Positions 1 to 12,227 of a stretch of 64,000 bases of DNA are shown piece after piece. Each line of letters begins with the position of its first letter. The first letter of the stretch is position 1. The position numbers and the translations under genes were made by a program. Location of the stretch: the NCBI GenBank assembly GCA_949130485.1, contig OX422185.1, positions 5,350,928 to 5,414,927 of the forward strand. The letters run 5' to 3'. The stretch is from Agelas oroides. Its lineage: Eukaryota > Porifera > Demospongiae > Agelasida > Agelasidae. Below the pieces are notes generated by a model. The model did no database searches, had not been told where the DNA came from, and saw only the letters and a list, made by a program, of their open reading frames with translations.

Positions 1-507
1 AAGTTTTTGAGCCCACACATCCTAGTCTCGTACTTTCGACAAACAACACACCAAAGCGTCGACACAATTTATGGACTTGTCTTGGTCGTCCATATCAGCA
101 CGTAGCCACACCATAGACTGATACTTCCTCTAATAAGTCTGTGGACACTTATGGAATGTCTCCTTCGACACTTACCTTTTCGATTGCTTCATTTTTGAGC
201 CGGCACTTAATCCCACAGCTGTGTTTTGCTTGCGAGCACTTGCAGCCTGATGACTGACTCAGCATTTCTTATTTTGATTGTTGCAAGCACATGTGCATCT
301 CTTGTCCGGCCAGAAGGACCGATCACTGAGTATAATGGGCAGCTAGCTTGGTACCCGGCGCGGAGGAAGAGCGCCTGGTACACACTGATGTGCTTCCGAT
401 TAATTAAAAATGGTGTTGCTCACGTTTATGACATTCACACTGTTTAGGGGTGTGTGCTCTGACGACATTTAAGTAGTAAAGATCCTACCATGGCCCAGTT
501 AGCGAAA

Positions 508-701
508 ATGGCATCAGTGTGCCACCTTTGCGGATCCTCTGTGGCTTATAGCCACCATAGTTTGGTAAAAAAGCTAGCCAGGAAAGACTAGCATCAAGGT
601 AAGCACTCTGTTGGATATAACGTTGAACGATGACGACGGCTTACCGAATCTCATGTGTGCAAAGTGCAAGCAGAGAGTTGAAAGTTTAGAGAACCATCGC
701 T
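508..701 (+). pseudogene. Relic of a small two-CxxC zinc-finger module
   Basis: An ATG at 508 reads MASVCHLCGSS and stops after about 25 codons. About 60 bases on, a different phase reads LPNLMCAKCKQRVESLE before a stop at about 700. The two CxxC pairs about 40 residues apart look like a broken treble-clef-type zinc finger such as transposon-encoded proteins carry. A GT donor-like site (AAGGTAAGC) lies between them at about 599, so an intron is possible. No wider domain is visible; function unknown. Confidence 0.25.
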
Positions 702-990
702 GAAGGGCTTGAGAAATCGCTTGCTGAAAATCCGAACTTTCATAATACATGCCATTATATTATCGTGACAAGTTTACTATATCGAGTCCGAACTCTGACG
801 TCACATGGCACGGAAGAATCAGAAAATAGCCCGGAGTCCCCACATCTTGGGGAGATTAAATGCATGCGCAAACAGTGTGTACCAGGCGCTTCTCCGTTTT
901 TCGTGCGCGCCAGGGACGAGGCTAAATGGGCAGCCAACTTAGCTATATAAGCGGATTTTGGTCGATGGCCGACTGTCATTTTCATCCCTG

Positions 991-1042
991 ACACACACAC
1001 GCACACACACGCACGCACACACACACACACACACACACACAG
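991..1042. repeat. (CA)n microsatellite
   Basis: An interrupted CA/CG dinucleotide tract. About 75 bases just after it (1041-1115, starting ACAGGTATGCACTAACAACA) recur at 8485-8560, also directly after a CA tract. So the microsatellite and its flank are part of one dispersed repeat. Confidence 0.9.
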
Positions 1043-1266
1043 GTATGCACTAACAACACGATTCCTGGAAAACCTAGAGTAGACTTCAGAGAGGACATAG
1101 CTGGCACTATTTCATGTTGTAGTTGTGAGAACAGACAGAATTTCAATGTCAGCAAACTGCATGCAGAATACATCATGTTTTCTAACTTAATCATAAAGGC
1201 ATTTAAAGTATGTAGCGTAAAGCTACATACCAACTGTGCAAATTTATCCCAAATTGCATGGCTATC

Positions 1267-1339
1267 GACCAATCAAATGCTGATTTCACTTTTTGCACGG
1301 CTCAGCAGTACAAAAAGTAAAATCCGCATTTGATTGGTC
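1267..1339. mobile_element. 73-bp foldback (hairpin) repeat
   Basis: The arms GACCAATCAAATGC... (1267-1295) and its complement (1311-1339) match at about 27 of 29 positions around a 15-base loop. It is a small MITE-like hairpin. No clear target duplication seen. Confidence 0.5.
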
Positions 1340-1689
1340 AGTAGTATTACCACAGGTGCTCGGATAAACGTAGCAACGGCATTGTAAACAAATCAAAACG
1401 CGAAAGAAAGCAACAACAGAAGGCTGCATTAGCTGCTTTTCAGTAAATTGTCGACAGAATCGCTACTCTGAAGCAGCAATACAACAGTGATTACCATGCG
1501 TTCAAATCTTTCAGGTCACCGGAGCCTGGCGGAGGATTGCCAGTAGGTGTATCTGTTCTCCTAGCTGATTGTCTTGTGTTTTGTGGCGAATGAGATTGAC
1601 CAGAGCACCACTCAGGTTTGCTCGCATGCTTTGTTGGTCAAACAGCCAATAGCCACGCCTTCTACTCTTGGCTAATTACTTGTAATGAG

Positions 1690-2310
1690 TCCAATTATTT
1701 GTTAAATAATTTCATTTCTGGCATTCGAATTCTATGGAATACATTGATTTTTCTCAGAAAGGGGGGGTGTCGAACAATTAGCTGAATTGTTTGATAATTA
1801 GATCTATAATAACACAGTTAACACAAACACACTATATACATTACCAGTTACTATAACTAGTCCAGTCCATATACTGTCGAAGGCTAATAGACATTCGGCA
1901 ACCCGGTTCAAACTCCACAGAGACTGTCGAAGGCTAGTACACGTTTAGCAACCGCCGTTCGAGCTCCGCAGTGACAGTAGGAGTCTAGTAGATATTTGGA
2001 AATGACTGTAGGAGTATAGTAGACGTTCGAAGATGCCTGTAGTACACTAGAAGACATTCGGTAACCCTCACTCTAGCTCTGCAGAGACTGTCGAAGGCTA
2101 GTAGACGTTCGGCTAACTCCGTTGGAGTTCCGTAAAGACAGCAAGTCTTGTAGACGTTCAGCGACCCCTGATCGAGCTCCACAAGGTGTAGGTGTTTGGA
2201 TATTGGATAATTTTAAACGTGGGTGTTTGAATGCTTGGAATACAATAATTAATCATTTTTCCTGGAAAAGGGGGGTGTTCGAATAATTGGATGGTACGAA
2301 TAATGTTTAG
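1690..2310. repeat. Degenerate minisatellite with direct-repeat flanks
   Basis: At 1876-2185 units of roughly 55-65 bases recur with the core GACTGTCGAAGGCTAGTAGA followed by ACGTTCGGCAACCC and a GAGCTCCGCAG-type end. On both sides lie related sequences (about 1725-1795 and 2215-2305) sharing a GGGGGGGTGTCGAACAATTA-like string. The array thus sits between two diverged direct repeats. No coding potential seen. Confidence 0.7.
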
Positions 2311-3025
2311 CTGAAGAAACATGGAACCTATATGATTAATAAGTGATACCATGGTTTCGCCTCGTGACATTACAAACCTTACTCATGCAATTAATCCCAA
2401 ATTCCACTGCAAGCCTTGGCATCACATATACGTATAGGGTACATACAATATAAAAGTTGAATGAAAGATGAATTCACAATTTCGGTACTTTCCAATTTGG
2501 TGATCTAGTCTGTATATTTATAAAAACGTTCTTCAAGTGAGGCCTCCAGCCAGTTTATCATCACTTGCGGAACAGTCTACTGGGAAGAAGGCTAGTAAAT
2601 GTGAACACATGGGACCACACCCACCTACTTGATGCAGCATGCAGTACGTACCTAGTAGGCTGGGAACGTCATCATCAAGGGGGAAAGTGGGGTACACTGT
2701 GTGACATTATAGTGAGCATGTACAATGTGCATGCAAAGAAACGCTGAAAATGACAGATACCCAAGACGCTATGAGGAGGGGTATGACAAGTTAGGATGTC
2801 ATTCCGAGAAAAAATAGTTTGTGGATGCCCCTTACAATCTAGTCTTGCATGGCCAGACCTAGCCTCGTTCCAGGGTTCTGGCTCTTTCTAAGCATTTCAT
2901 TGGAGGAACAGACGTGAAAACTGTACAATAATAGTTTGCACAAAATTTGCATGATGTACTAGAATAGCTTTCACAAATACTGTCTCCATGTGGTATGAAT
3001 TGAATATACTACCTATACTCAGAGT

Positions 3026-3467
3026 TAGCCTCGTTCCCAGGCCTCCCCCGTTTTTTTTTGTTCTTAATTCACCATAATAAGCAGAAGCGGGAGAGTGGTG
3101 AAAAACGGGAAAGGCCTGGGTTTATTGATCACGTGAATGGACGCGAGGTGGATGTGGGGAGGAATGGTTGATATTCAAATATGTATACCCTAAGCTCAAA
3201 AGTGAGTTTGTTACGGGTCAAGACAAGTAGTTTTGACCACACCAATGTTTGGAGTCCAGAGTGCTCAAATGGATAATCCAGTGCATTGTTTTTGTAGTTC
3301 GGCCCCTCCCCCTACATCCACCTCACGTCCACCTGACGTCATTCACATGATGAATGAGTGCAGGCCTTCCCAGCTTTTCGTCGCTCTTCCTCTTCCATGT
3401 GTACTTGTGTACTGAACACAAGCAAGCCAAAGAACAAAAAAACGGGGGAGGCCTGGAAACAAGACTA
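3026..3467. mobile_element. 442-bp foldback element, TAGCCT family
   Basis: It starts TAGCCTCGTTCCCAGGCCTC and ends with the complement of a near-identical sequence, giving terminal inverted repeats of about 40 bp including a T-run/A-run. The flanks ACTCAGAGT (3017-3025) and ACTCAAAGT (3468-3476) are a 9-bp target duplication with one change. Copy B (from about 8820) keeps the left end and has lost the right end. Confidence 0.75.
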
Positions 3468-3689
3468 ACTCAAAGTATACTCCTCAAATAGTTGAACATC
3501 AACGCATATGGAAATTTTCGCAAGCACGAATCACCAACAAACACACCAGGGAAAAAATTTCACGATTTTTAATTTCGTGACAAGGTACGTCACGATCTCT
3601 GAGAGCACATCCCCTACAATTTCTCGCATGGGAATGGCGACCCTGCCAGGGAACTCCGTGCGTATTTCAACTTCGAAATGATAAGAGGG

Positions 3690-3970
3690 CTACCATACTT
3701 ACCAAAGTGCATAGGTCTCTGTCGGCATAGAACTGCCATGCTAAAGGAGCAAGCTAACTCCGAGGATCCATTCACAGTGTCGGTGATGACAGGCATATAA
3801 GTTGATCGCAGGTCGTGAAAATTTTCCGAAGTTTCCTTGATGTTTATACGACAAAATGGGTCAATTTTCTGTCGACTTACTGGATCCACGGCTCAATGGC
3901 AATATGCTCAGCTTCCTCAACCCATTGTCAACAAGAAATTCTTGTGGGAAGAAATTTTTGCAAGTTGGCA
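3690..3970 (+). pseudogene. HIRAN-like domain relic, copy A
   Basis: Translation in shifting frames gives ANSEDPFTVSVM near 3749-3791, then FIRQNGSIFCRLTGS at about 3845-3890, interrupted by stops. The order of motifs (a DPFAVAV-like strand, then an RxNGSIxCRxTGS strand) matches a module seen again at 9535-9830 and 17330-17650 here. I assign it to HIRAN-like folds by motif resemblance only. Clearly broken. Confidence 0.4.
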
Positions 3971-4282
3971 TTTTTCGCAAGTCGGTGTTTGATCGCGAAA
4001 ATCGCGAAAATTTCTGTCCCATGAAAATTTCCCGCTATATGGTAATACATCAATAAACCTGAAATTCAAAAGGTGTACAACTACAGGACAGATTTCAGCC
4101 AATAGCAGCCTCATTAGCTACCCCCAGCCCCAGGCTCTCTCCTCTGCCTCCTCTATTTTCTGTCAGGGTGGAGGGAGAGCCTGGGAATGAGACTACTCTA
4201 GAATGACTAAATTGACTCTCTCTAATACCTACCACTTGTGGTTATGTCATACTGCGCAGTGCATAGAAAAGATGTGTGAGAC

Positions 4283-4314
4283 GGGGGGGGGGGGGGGGGG
4301 GGGGGGGTGGGGGG
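4283..4314. repeat. Poly-G tract
   Basis: A run of 25 G followed by TGGGGGGTGATGGGGG. It is G-quadruplex prone and a likely site of length error. Confidence 0.9.
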
Positions 4315-5334
4315 TGATGGGGGCATCCGCAGGTTGCTGTGCACATGGCAGCTGCTAGGCTTGGCTGTAAAGTGGCCGTGGTTGGCACTGAATGGGCTTA
4401 GAAAGCGCTACTCTCACCTTGTAGGGAGTGCTGTTTACGTTATGGACTATCACAGTCTTGTTAATGAGTGAGCAATGGCTGAAAGTGCACTTAGTTCCGG
4501 AGTCAGAGCTCAGGAAGATGTAAGGAACCTGCAATCTGCTAAAAGTGTTACTGTTTCGACCCAGAGCAACTGGGACTCCAAAAATTTGCTTTTCACAGCG
4601 GAAAGAATATAGATTTAGCTCCACGACTAGACATCCGTTCCGTTCTGTGGTCCTACTTTATATACCTTGGCTCGTTCCTAACACTTATGGGTTTTGTGTG
4701 ACGTCATGTGGTGAAATATTGATTACAAGTTTAGAGATATTCATTGAAAGTTTGAGTTATTCATGAGCTATGAATCTAGTTATAGCGGTACACAGAGTGT
4801 TGGGTGTTATGTGTGAGAGGGTCCGGTGTTCTGAGTGACATTCATGTCACATGGGGCGGGGTCTACTGCATAAGAATGTCATAATTGCATTTGACTCGAG
4901 CTTTCTGACTGCTGCATAGTATGGTTAACAAAGCTCAAGAAGACAGAAGTCTCTTGGGAAAGTCGAGAGCAAGCCGCGAGGCAAGTTTATTTTACCTCCA
5001 ATTCACGGTTCAAAATCATCACTTATGTCATGCACATTCTGCAATCTGGTTCGAGGTCTCAGATTGGAGGGTGAACCCGCCCACCCAATGAGACATGAAA
5101 AGTCGCTCAGAACACCACACTCTCGTTCTTGAAGGGTCTCAGCACGAGACTACATCAGCAACACACACCTGGACCTGGAAATAAAGACTCCATCTCCTCA
5201 CAAGGAAAACAGCCATACCAGGTTGAATTTTGTGGGCTACCATGTGTTAAGGTCTCTACACAAGAGTACAGTATAACCAAGCAATGTCTAACAGATTGTG
5301 AAACATACCCTTTCATAGTCTCATTCCCAGCCCA

Positions 5335-5737
5335 TTCCCAGTGGCAGATTTAGGGGGGGTAAGGGGAGTGCAAATGCACCCGCCTTTGGCAGCTAGTGGT
5401 GTATTTTTGCGTACATAACTGCACGAGTTCATCAAATGCTTTGCAGCAGTGGCATGCAGCAACAACAACCAGGCACAGTTACACACTCACGTATCAGTAA
5501 CAGTAACTTACGTCTACTGTACAGCAGTTTTGGATTTGTTCTGATCATCATTTTTAGTCTCCAGCGCTAGACAAGTCACCTTGTCTAACTTCAATACTCA
5601 GGTCAGACAATAATTACGTGTGTCATGAATGCATTCACGTGACCAGAAGTGGGCATGGCAACCCAAAAATTTTCAGGTGCACTTCACTCGCCAGTGGCTA
5701 AACCCCCCTTTCTAAATTTCTAAATCCGCCACTGATT
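5335..5737. mobile_element. hAT-like MITE (CAGTGGC termini)
   Basis: The termini CAGTGGCAGATTTAGGGGGG and the complement of CAGTGGCGGATTTAGAAATT mark both ends, and ATTCC(CA) recurs outside each end. The paralogous site in copy B (about 11080) lacks the insertion and reads straight through CATTCCCACCTC. CAGTGGC-type ends are typical of hAT MITEs. No ORF. Confidence 0.6.
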
Positions 5738-5740
5738 CCC

Positions 5741-6771
5741 ACCTCCAGTTTTGATCGCTTGCAGCATATCGGGTATGCATACTGATAGCAGGAGCGTATC
5801 AGGTGGGAAGGCCTTGGAAGAATGCTGTACTAGAGCAGGGTCTGAGAAATGCAGTACATTCTCACACTGCAGTCTGGATACAAGGAGAGCCTGGGAATGA
5901 GGATGAGTGACTTAAATTGACTCTCTCTTAACCTACCACTTTTGATTATTGCGCAGTGCGTCTAGCTTGTCGTTCATGCTTACCTGAAGCAAACCTCCCC
6001 ACCGTCACTATGCCATCCGTTACTCACAGCCTGCCTTGTTGTGCAGCAGTAAGACTCATAGCATATCAAGTTATCCAGAAGTAAGTTGCCATCCATGTTG
6101 CAAGCCATTCATCTCAAGAGGTCTTCGCTCCTGCTCTCTTTCATGCTGACGCTACAGTCTGGCAGTAGCCCTTCACACGGCTGAGCTGAAGTATGTGGAC
6201 ACTCAATCTTTGTGAAATATTTGAATGTGCTCATTTCAAATTTACGGTAAGTGGTCGGTCCAAACAAGCGAACACGCTAGTGTGGGGCTCGATCAGGCTT
6301 GCCCTTAGCTAGAGCAGGGTCTGGAAAATTACATTCTCACACTGAAGTCTGGATACAAGACTAACCTACTAAAGAAAACATTACGATACTTAATAGCTTT
6401 GTTCCAAGACCTCCCCTGTTTTTGTTCTTCAGTTTTCAGAACCTGAAGAGCAGTATGAAGAAAGGGAAGGCCTGGAAACACTTAAATAATTACCACGCAA
6501 ATGATGTCAAGTGGGGGAGAGGTGCACGTTAAAAAAACCTACGTGACTTCATCATCAAGCACTCCATCGCTAGGCAGGACCCCATAGCTTCAAGAAATAA
6601 AGAGTAACTTAGTGTATATGAAATTTTAGTCATATTTTAGTCAGACACCATCCCCTCCTACTCTACCTCTCGTCACATGACAAGTGTTCCAGGCCTTCCC
6701 CATTTTCCCCCGCTCTTTCATTTATCATCTATGATTATACAGTGAACGCAAACCAAAAACATAAAATAATA
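5741..6771. other. Intergenic, repeat fragments only
   Basis: No gene seen. Fragments resemble other places in the window: a GAGCAGGGTCTGAGAAATGC-type string at 5836 also occurs near 6310 and 11425. A CAAGACCTCCCCTGTTTTTG piece near 6406 is a decayed end of the TAGCCT foldback family. Confidence 0.6.
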
Positions 6772-7004
6772 TAGTACCGGGTAGATTATTCCATTGTGTA
6801 TTTCAATAACGATACTGTGTTCAAAGCGCTATAGTGCAGAACTTCTGTTAAGGGCGGAGTTCATACACACTGCATAGACCTGTCAGGTATTCGTGCATCT
6901 ATCCAGCGCGTATGAGCCCCACCCTTAACGGAAGTTCTGCGCTACAGCAATTACAACACAGTAATGCGATTGAAATACACAATGGAATCATCTACCCGGG
7001 ACTA
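6772..7004. mobile_element. 233-bp foldback element, TAGTACCGGG ends
   Basis: The arms TAGTACCGGGTAGATTATTC and the complement of the right end pair over about 36 bp, and weaker pairing continues inward (AGAACTTCTGTTAAGGG / CCCTTAACGGAAGTTCT). A related, more decayed copy lies at about 30040-30185. No convincing target duplication. Confidence 0.6.
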
Positions 7005-7504
7005 TACAAAGAAAAAGGAACCACTACTTTCATATGATGGAGGATGAAGTTGCTACTGTGTATAAAACATACCAGATCTGTTTTAAGGCGAGTTGTGCTC
7101 TAAATAGACCTTTTGAACACATAAATCGCAGCATAACTTTTAAACCAAGCTACTACTGCTGGGCCAATAGCTGATTCAATGCTTATTTAAAACAGAGATA
7201 CATTCTCAGACTGCAAATTAGCACCAGAATGGGAATTGGATGATGTCCTGCAAACGCAGTTGTCCAGTATTAGCACAAACTGGAATCTAGGCAACCCAGC
7301 ATCATGTATTGGACATGATTTAACGCACACATTGTGCTGCGCGGACATGCCTTCACAGACCCAAGTACCAGTAGCAATTGCCTCTGAATATGAGACAGTG
7401 GAGGGACAGGTTTAAGGTGACTAGATACACACACCACTGCCAACGGATTCTGGGTACAACACTGTGGACACAAAGGTTCAAACGCTCACAAATGCACATC
7501 CACG

Positions 7505-7505
7505 T

Positions 7506-7567
<62 letters not shown>

Positions 7568-7584
7568 TGCACACGCAAAACGTG

Positions 7585-7621
<37 letters not shown>

Positions 7622-7662
7622 ACATACACGTGCACACACACACACATACACACATACACACA
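7505..7662. repeat. (CA)n microsatellite
   Basis: A long CA tract with interspersed CG and TA units. The His/Thr/Val/Cys repeats translated across it are not genes. Confidence 0.95.
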
Positions 7663-7699
7663 TTCTCTCTCTGAGTCTACATAACAACATTAACGATAA

Positions 7700-8480
7700 G
7701 TCACACAACTTGTAGATAACAATTATTGATCGACACCCAACTAATTAACAATCATATCATAGCCTACCTATGACATCATGAGAAAAGGTCATGCAGTCAC
7801 ATGTAGAAGTGAAAGAAGAGAGATCAACTAAAGAGAAGAATCTAGCAGCATCCATTGCCTTCCTAAGAGATAAGTCATATAAGTATACCTCTGGCATTGC
7901 TACTACTTTCATTTTGCTGGTCTGTAAACAAAAACAATAGTTCAAGTACTCATTTGATTCTCAGAGATTCAAGCTGAAGGTCAAATAGCTGTGACAGTCT
8001 ATAGTCGTTTAGCTACTATAAGACTGGTAACTCAAAGCATGTGTAAGATCGCATGTAGTGAGCCTACATGCTCCAAGCCCACATGCAGCATGTCCCAACT
8101 ACCAGACTTAGCTGGACTTCATGCACATATGGGAGTGGCTCCGCCCTTTCTGTAGCCATCCACAGGTCGGGAGTTTAAAGGAGCCGAAACCTGTGTTTGT
8201 GTGATGATCAGACTGGGAAGTCCGCTGATGACCAGCAAATAAAACTGTAAAGTTTTAAAAGAAAGTAGCAAACCCATGCTAAATGCATGTTCACATAATA
8301 TCCATATAGTTAGGTACTATGTAGCTCAGCTTGATAGTACTCTGTACAGTATATCACACACAAACAAGTGCCTCCAAAGAAGAATTAGAGAAAAATCAAT
8401 TATCTTGTTTTCACTGACTCAAAGTGCAATGGACATGTTCCCTACCACCCTCCTTAACAGGAAGACATTCCAAACACACA
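7700..8480. other. Intergenic, nothing recognised
   Basis: No ORF with protein-like composition, no splice-bounded exon and no clear repeat apart from the short shared piece starting at about 8485. Confidence 0.5.
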
Positions 8481-8944
8481 CACACAGGTATGCATTAACA
8501 ACACAATTCCTGGAAAACCTAGAGAAGACTTCAGAGAAGACATAGCTGGCACTACTTCACTTTGTCTCGTCTGGCCAGACCCTACCTGGAAGGGTCTAGC
8601 TACACGAGACTACTTACAATCTGCCTACTTGGGATACAGCCCTCACAAAATATTACATCACTTTCTAAGTATTTCATGCAAGTTTTGTGCAAACTATTAT
8701 TGTACAGTTTTTACGTAATATATGAGCCATCTGTTCCTCCAATGAAAGGCTGCATGATGTAGTTAGAACAAGTACTGTCTCAATGTGGTATGAATTGAAC
8801 ATACTACCTATACTCAGAGTTAGCCTCGTTCCCAGGCCTCCCCCATTTTTTTTTTTTTGGTCTTCAGTTCTTGTTCACCATAATACACAGAAGCGGGAGA
8901 GCGGCAAAAAAAACAAACGAGGAAGGCATGGGCTCATTCATCAC

Positions 8945-9016
8945 TAGTCTGGTACCCAGGATGCGTGGGAGGAGAGAAATGTTTCTCTCCTCCCACGCGG
9001 CCTGGGTACGAGGCTA
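8945..9016. mobile_element. 72-bp foldback element with exact 9-bp TSD
   Basis: It starts TAGTCTGGTACCCAGG and ends with CCTGGGTACGAGGCTA, with GGGAGGAGAGAAA / TTTCTCTCCTCCC inner arms. ATTCATCAC occurs exactly at 8936-8944 and 9017-9025. Copy A lacks it. Confidence 0.8.
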
Positions 9017-9534
9017 ATTCATCACGTGAGTGGACACCAAAGTAGACACCAAAGTGGACATAGGGGGGAGGGGCCAATATTCAAATATGTACACACTAAG
9101 CTCAAAAGTGAGTTTGTTGCTGATCAAGATAAGTAGTTTCAACCATGTTAACATCTGGAGTCCCAAACTGCAGTAGAGTGCTCAAATGGATGATCCAGTG
9201 CATCGTTTTTGTGGTTCAGTCCCTCCCCCCTACATCCACCTCACATCCACCTGACATCATTCACATGATGAATGAGCGCAGGCCTTCCCAGCTTTTTGCT
9301 GTTCTTCCTCTTCCATGAACAATAAACAAAACTCCTCAAGTAGTTGAACATCAATGCATACGGTATAGTGGGAAATTTTTGCAAGCATAAATTTTTGCGA
9401 ATCACCAACAAAGACACGATGAAAAACTTTCGCGATTTTTCATTTCGGGACAAGGTACGTCACATCTCTGACCACACCCCCTACAATTTCACACATGGAA
9501 ATGGCAACCCTGCCAAGGAACTCAACGTCGAAAC

Positions 9535-9830
9535 GATAGTAAGAGGCTACCATGCTTATCAAAGTGCATGGGTCTCTGTCGGCAAAGAGCTGCCATGCTA
9601 AAGGGAGCGAGCTAACTCCGAGGATCCATTCACAGTTTCCATGATGAGGTGAGTTGATCATAGGTCGCAAAAATTTTTCACAGTTGGCTCAACGTTCATA
9701 TGACAAAATGGGTCAATTTTCTGTCGAGTAACTGGATCCGTGGCTCAAAGGCAATATGCTCGGCTTTCTCAACCCATTGTCAGCAAGAAATTCTTGGAGG
9801 AACATCTTTTGCGGGGAGAAATTTTTGCGA
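9535..9830 (+). pseudogene. HIRAN-like domain relic, copy B
   Basis: Reads RGYHAYQSAWVSVGKELPC, a stop, then ANSEDPFTV, and after frame changes SIFCR-like sequence near 9720. The same order of motifs is seen in copy A and at 17.3-17.65 kb. Inactivated by stops and frameshifts. Confidence 0.4.
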
Positions 9831-11063
9831 GTTGGTGCTTGATCGCAAAAATCTCAAAAATTTCTGCCTCGCGAACATTTCCCATTATACAGTGATACAT
9901 CAATAAACCTGAAATTCAAAAGGTGTACAAAGTCAACAGCAGCCTCATTAGCTAGCCCCAGCCCCCAGCTATCTCCTCTGCCTCCTCTATTTTCTGTCAG
10001 GGTGGAAGGAGACCCTGGGAATGAGGCTACTCTAGTTGGGGAAGAGTGACTAAATTGACTCTCCCTTAACCTACCACTTTTGGTTATGTCATACTGCCAG
10101 TGCGTAGAAAAGATAGTCTCTGTGTGCTTGCGCACAGGTTCGGCATCGGCAGAAAGGATGGGACAGGGGGAGATGGGTGGGGTCACCCGCAGGGTGCTGT
10201 GCACATGGCAGCTGCTAGGCTTGGCTGTAAAGTGGCCGTGGTTGGCACTGAATGGGCTTAGAAAGTGCTACTCTCACCTTGTAGGGAAGGCTGTTTAGGT
10301 TCTGAACTGGTATTTGCTAGACAAGAACACTGACTATCACATGCTTATTAATGAGTGGGCTTGGTTAAAGTTATCCAGCTCAGTTTTCGGAGTCAGAGAT
10401 CACGAAGATTTAAAGTGCTTGAAAGGAATCTCCCCCCCAAAAATTAAGTGTTACAGTATAGACCCAGAGTAACTGGGACTCCAAAAATTCACTTTTCGCA
10501 AAATGGTTGGTTTGGACACACGACTAGGTACCTATTTGTGGTCTTACCTTATATACCCAGGCTCGTTCCTAACACTTATGGGTTTTGCGTGACGTCATGT
10601 GGTGAAATATTGATTACAAGTTTAGAGATATTCATTGAGAGTTTGAGTTATTCATGAGCTATGAATCTAGGTATCCCAAGTGTTTGGTGTTGTGTGTGAG
10701 AAGGTCTGTAGATCTGAGTGACATTTCTTGTCACATGGGGCGGGGCCTACTGCATAAGAATGTCATAATTGCATTTGACATCTGGGACTCTGACTGCTGC
10801 ACACTGTGCACAGTATGGTTAACAAAAGCTCAAGAAGACAGAAGTCCCTTGGGAAAGCCGAGAGCAAGCCGCAAGGCAAGTTCATTTTACCTCCAATTCA
10901 CAGTTCGAAATCCAATGCTTATGACATGCACATATAATTATACATTCTGCAATCTGGTTCGAGGTCTCAGATTGGAGGGTGAACCTGTCTACCCAATGAA
11001 ACATGAAAAGTCACTCTGAACACCACACTCTCGTTCTTGCACATACACCAACAGACTTTGCAA

Positions 11064-11221
11064 CATATCCTCTCATAGTTTCATTCCCACCTCTAGTTTT
11101 GATAGCTTGCAGTATATCGGGTATGCATACTGATAGCAGGAGCTCCTGCTATCAGTATGCATACTCGATATACTGCAAGCTATCAAAACTAGAGGTGGGA
11201 ATGAGACTATGAAAGGGTATG
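11064..11221. repeat. Spacerless palindrome, about 79-bp arms
   Basis: The sequence is symmetrical about 11142/11143 (centre AGCAGGAGCTCCTGCT). Arms run from AACATATCCT to the matching AGGGTATGTT with few mismatches. The sequence to its right (11210-11385) is the reverse complement of copy A 5150-5330, so the palindrome marks an inversion junction. Confidence 0.8.
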
Positions 11222-11744
11222 TTTCACAATCTGTTGGACATTGCTTGGTTATACTGTAGTCTTGTGTAGAGACCTTAGCACATGGTAGCCTACAAAATTC
11301 AATCTGGTATGGCTGTTTTCCTTGTGAGGAGATCGATTCTTTATTCCTAGGTCCAGGTGTGTGTTGCGGGTGTAGTCTTATCAGGTGGGAAGGCCTTGGA
11401 AGAATGCTGTACTAGAGCTGTACTAGAGCAGGGTCTGAGAAATACAGTACATTCTCACACTGAAGTCTGGATACAAGGAATGAGGCTACTCTAGTTGGGG
11501 AAGAGTGACTAAATTGACTCTCTCTTAACCTACCACTTTGGTTATGTCATACTGTGCAGTGCGTCTCTGGGTCAGCAGAAAGTGGGGGGGAGTATGATGA
11601 GTGGTTGGCACTGAGTGGGCCAATTCTCGCCCTGGCTGCATGAATGGGCTTAGCAAGTGCTACTCTCATCTTGTAGGGAAGGCTGTTTGGGTTTGCTAGA
11701 CAAAAACAATCACATGCTTGTTAACAAGTGGGCATGGTTAAAGT

Positions 11745-12210
11745 AAGAGTCTGCTTAACTCTTTAACAACCCTAGGCAATTTACTGGAAGTGTTTAATAG
11801 GCTATGGATACCTTCCTTGGTCCGTATTTTCACTTCTGCTTGGAGCTAGCACTGGAAACTTGAGTCAAAGCTTTATTGACATATTCTCTGTGGGTTCATG
11901 ACCTTGGACACACCCACTCATTAGCAAACGTTCAATAGTCAGGGCCCTCTGACCAGAGAACGCTCCTCTGGACTAAAAGCTGCCTAAAATGCCAGAAATG
12001 GAGTCCCTACAAGGTGAAAGGAATGTTTTCTACGCCCGTTTGTGCACGAAAGCAGACAAATGGCCCACTGGTGCTGACCAGAGCTTTTCTACAGGCAGCT
12101 GCAATGGCCGCCATGTACTGTCAGCCAGAGCGGTGCACCCACCCACCTCCCCCTGTCCCACCCTTTCTGCTAAGGCTTCAAAGGAATCTCCCCCCCAAAA
12201 ATTAAGTGTT
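11745..12210. other. Repeat fragments upstream of the retroelement
   Basis: 11760-11960 is the reverse complement of 33890-34120, the second half of the GTTAAAG-ended element. 12120-12170 resembles the complement of 10140-10200. The short ORFs here do not resemble proteins. Confidence 0.55.
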
Positions 12211-12227
12211 ACAGTATAGACCCCGGT

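Larger units (their letters stand above)
2830..5400. repeat. Repeat block, copy A
   Basis: This stretch is collinear, at clearly recognisable similarity, with 8560-11090 (copy B). Both carry the same foldback MITE, HIRAN-like relic and the string CATGTGGTGAAATATTGATT (4701; 10597). A 60-75 base segment near 2897-2955 is in opposite orientation in B (8674-8747). The part 5130-5330 appears inverted at 11210-11385. No intact gene is seen. Confidence 0.75.
8560..11090. repeat. Repeat block, copy B
   Basis: Paralogue of 2830-5400. It shares the ACCTATACTCAGAGTTAGCC junction, the HIRAN-like relic and the ACTTATGGGTTTTGYGTGAC region. It differs by one extra nested foldback element (8945-9016) and by an inverted segment near 8674-8747. 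Its TTACAGTATAGACCCAGAGT site (10451) is the uninterrupted form of the sequence into which the Penelope-like element has inserted at 12.2 kb. Confidence 0.75.

Noticed and set aside
7378-7715. Long His/Thr or Cys/Val repeat ORFs on both strands
   Set aside because: They are translations of CA microsatellites; the same occurs at 18.6-19.2, 42.1-42.5 and 57.3 kb.
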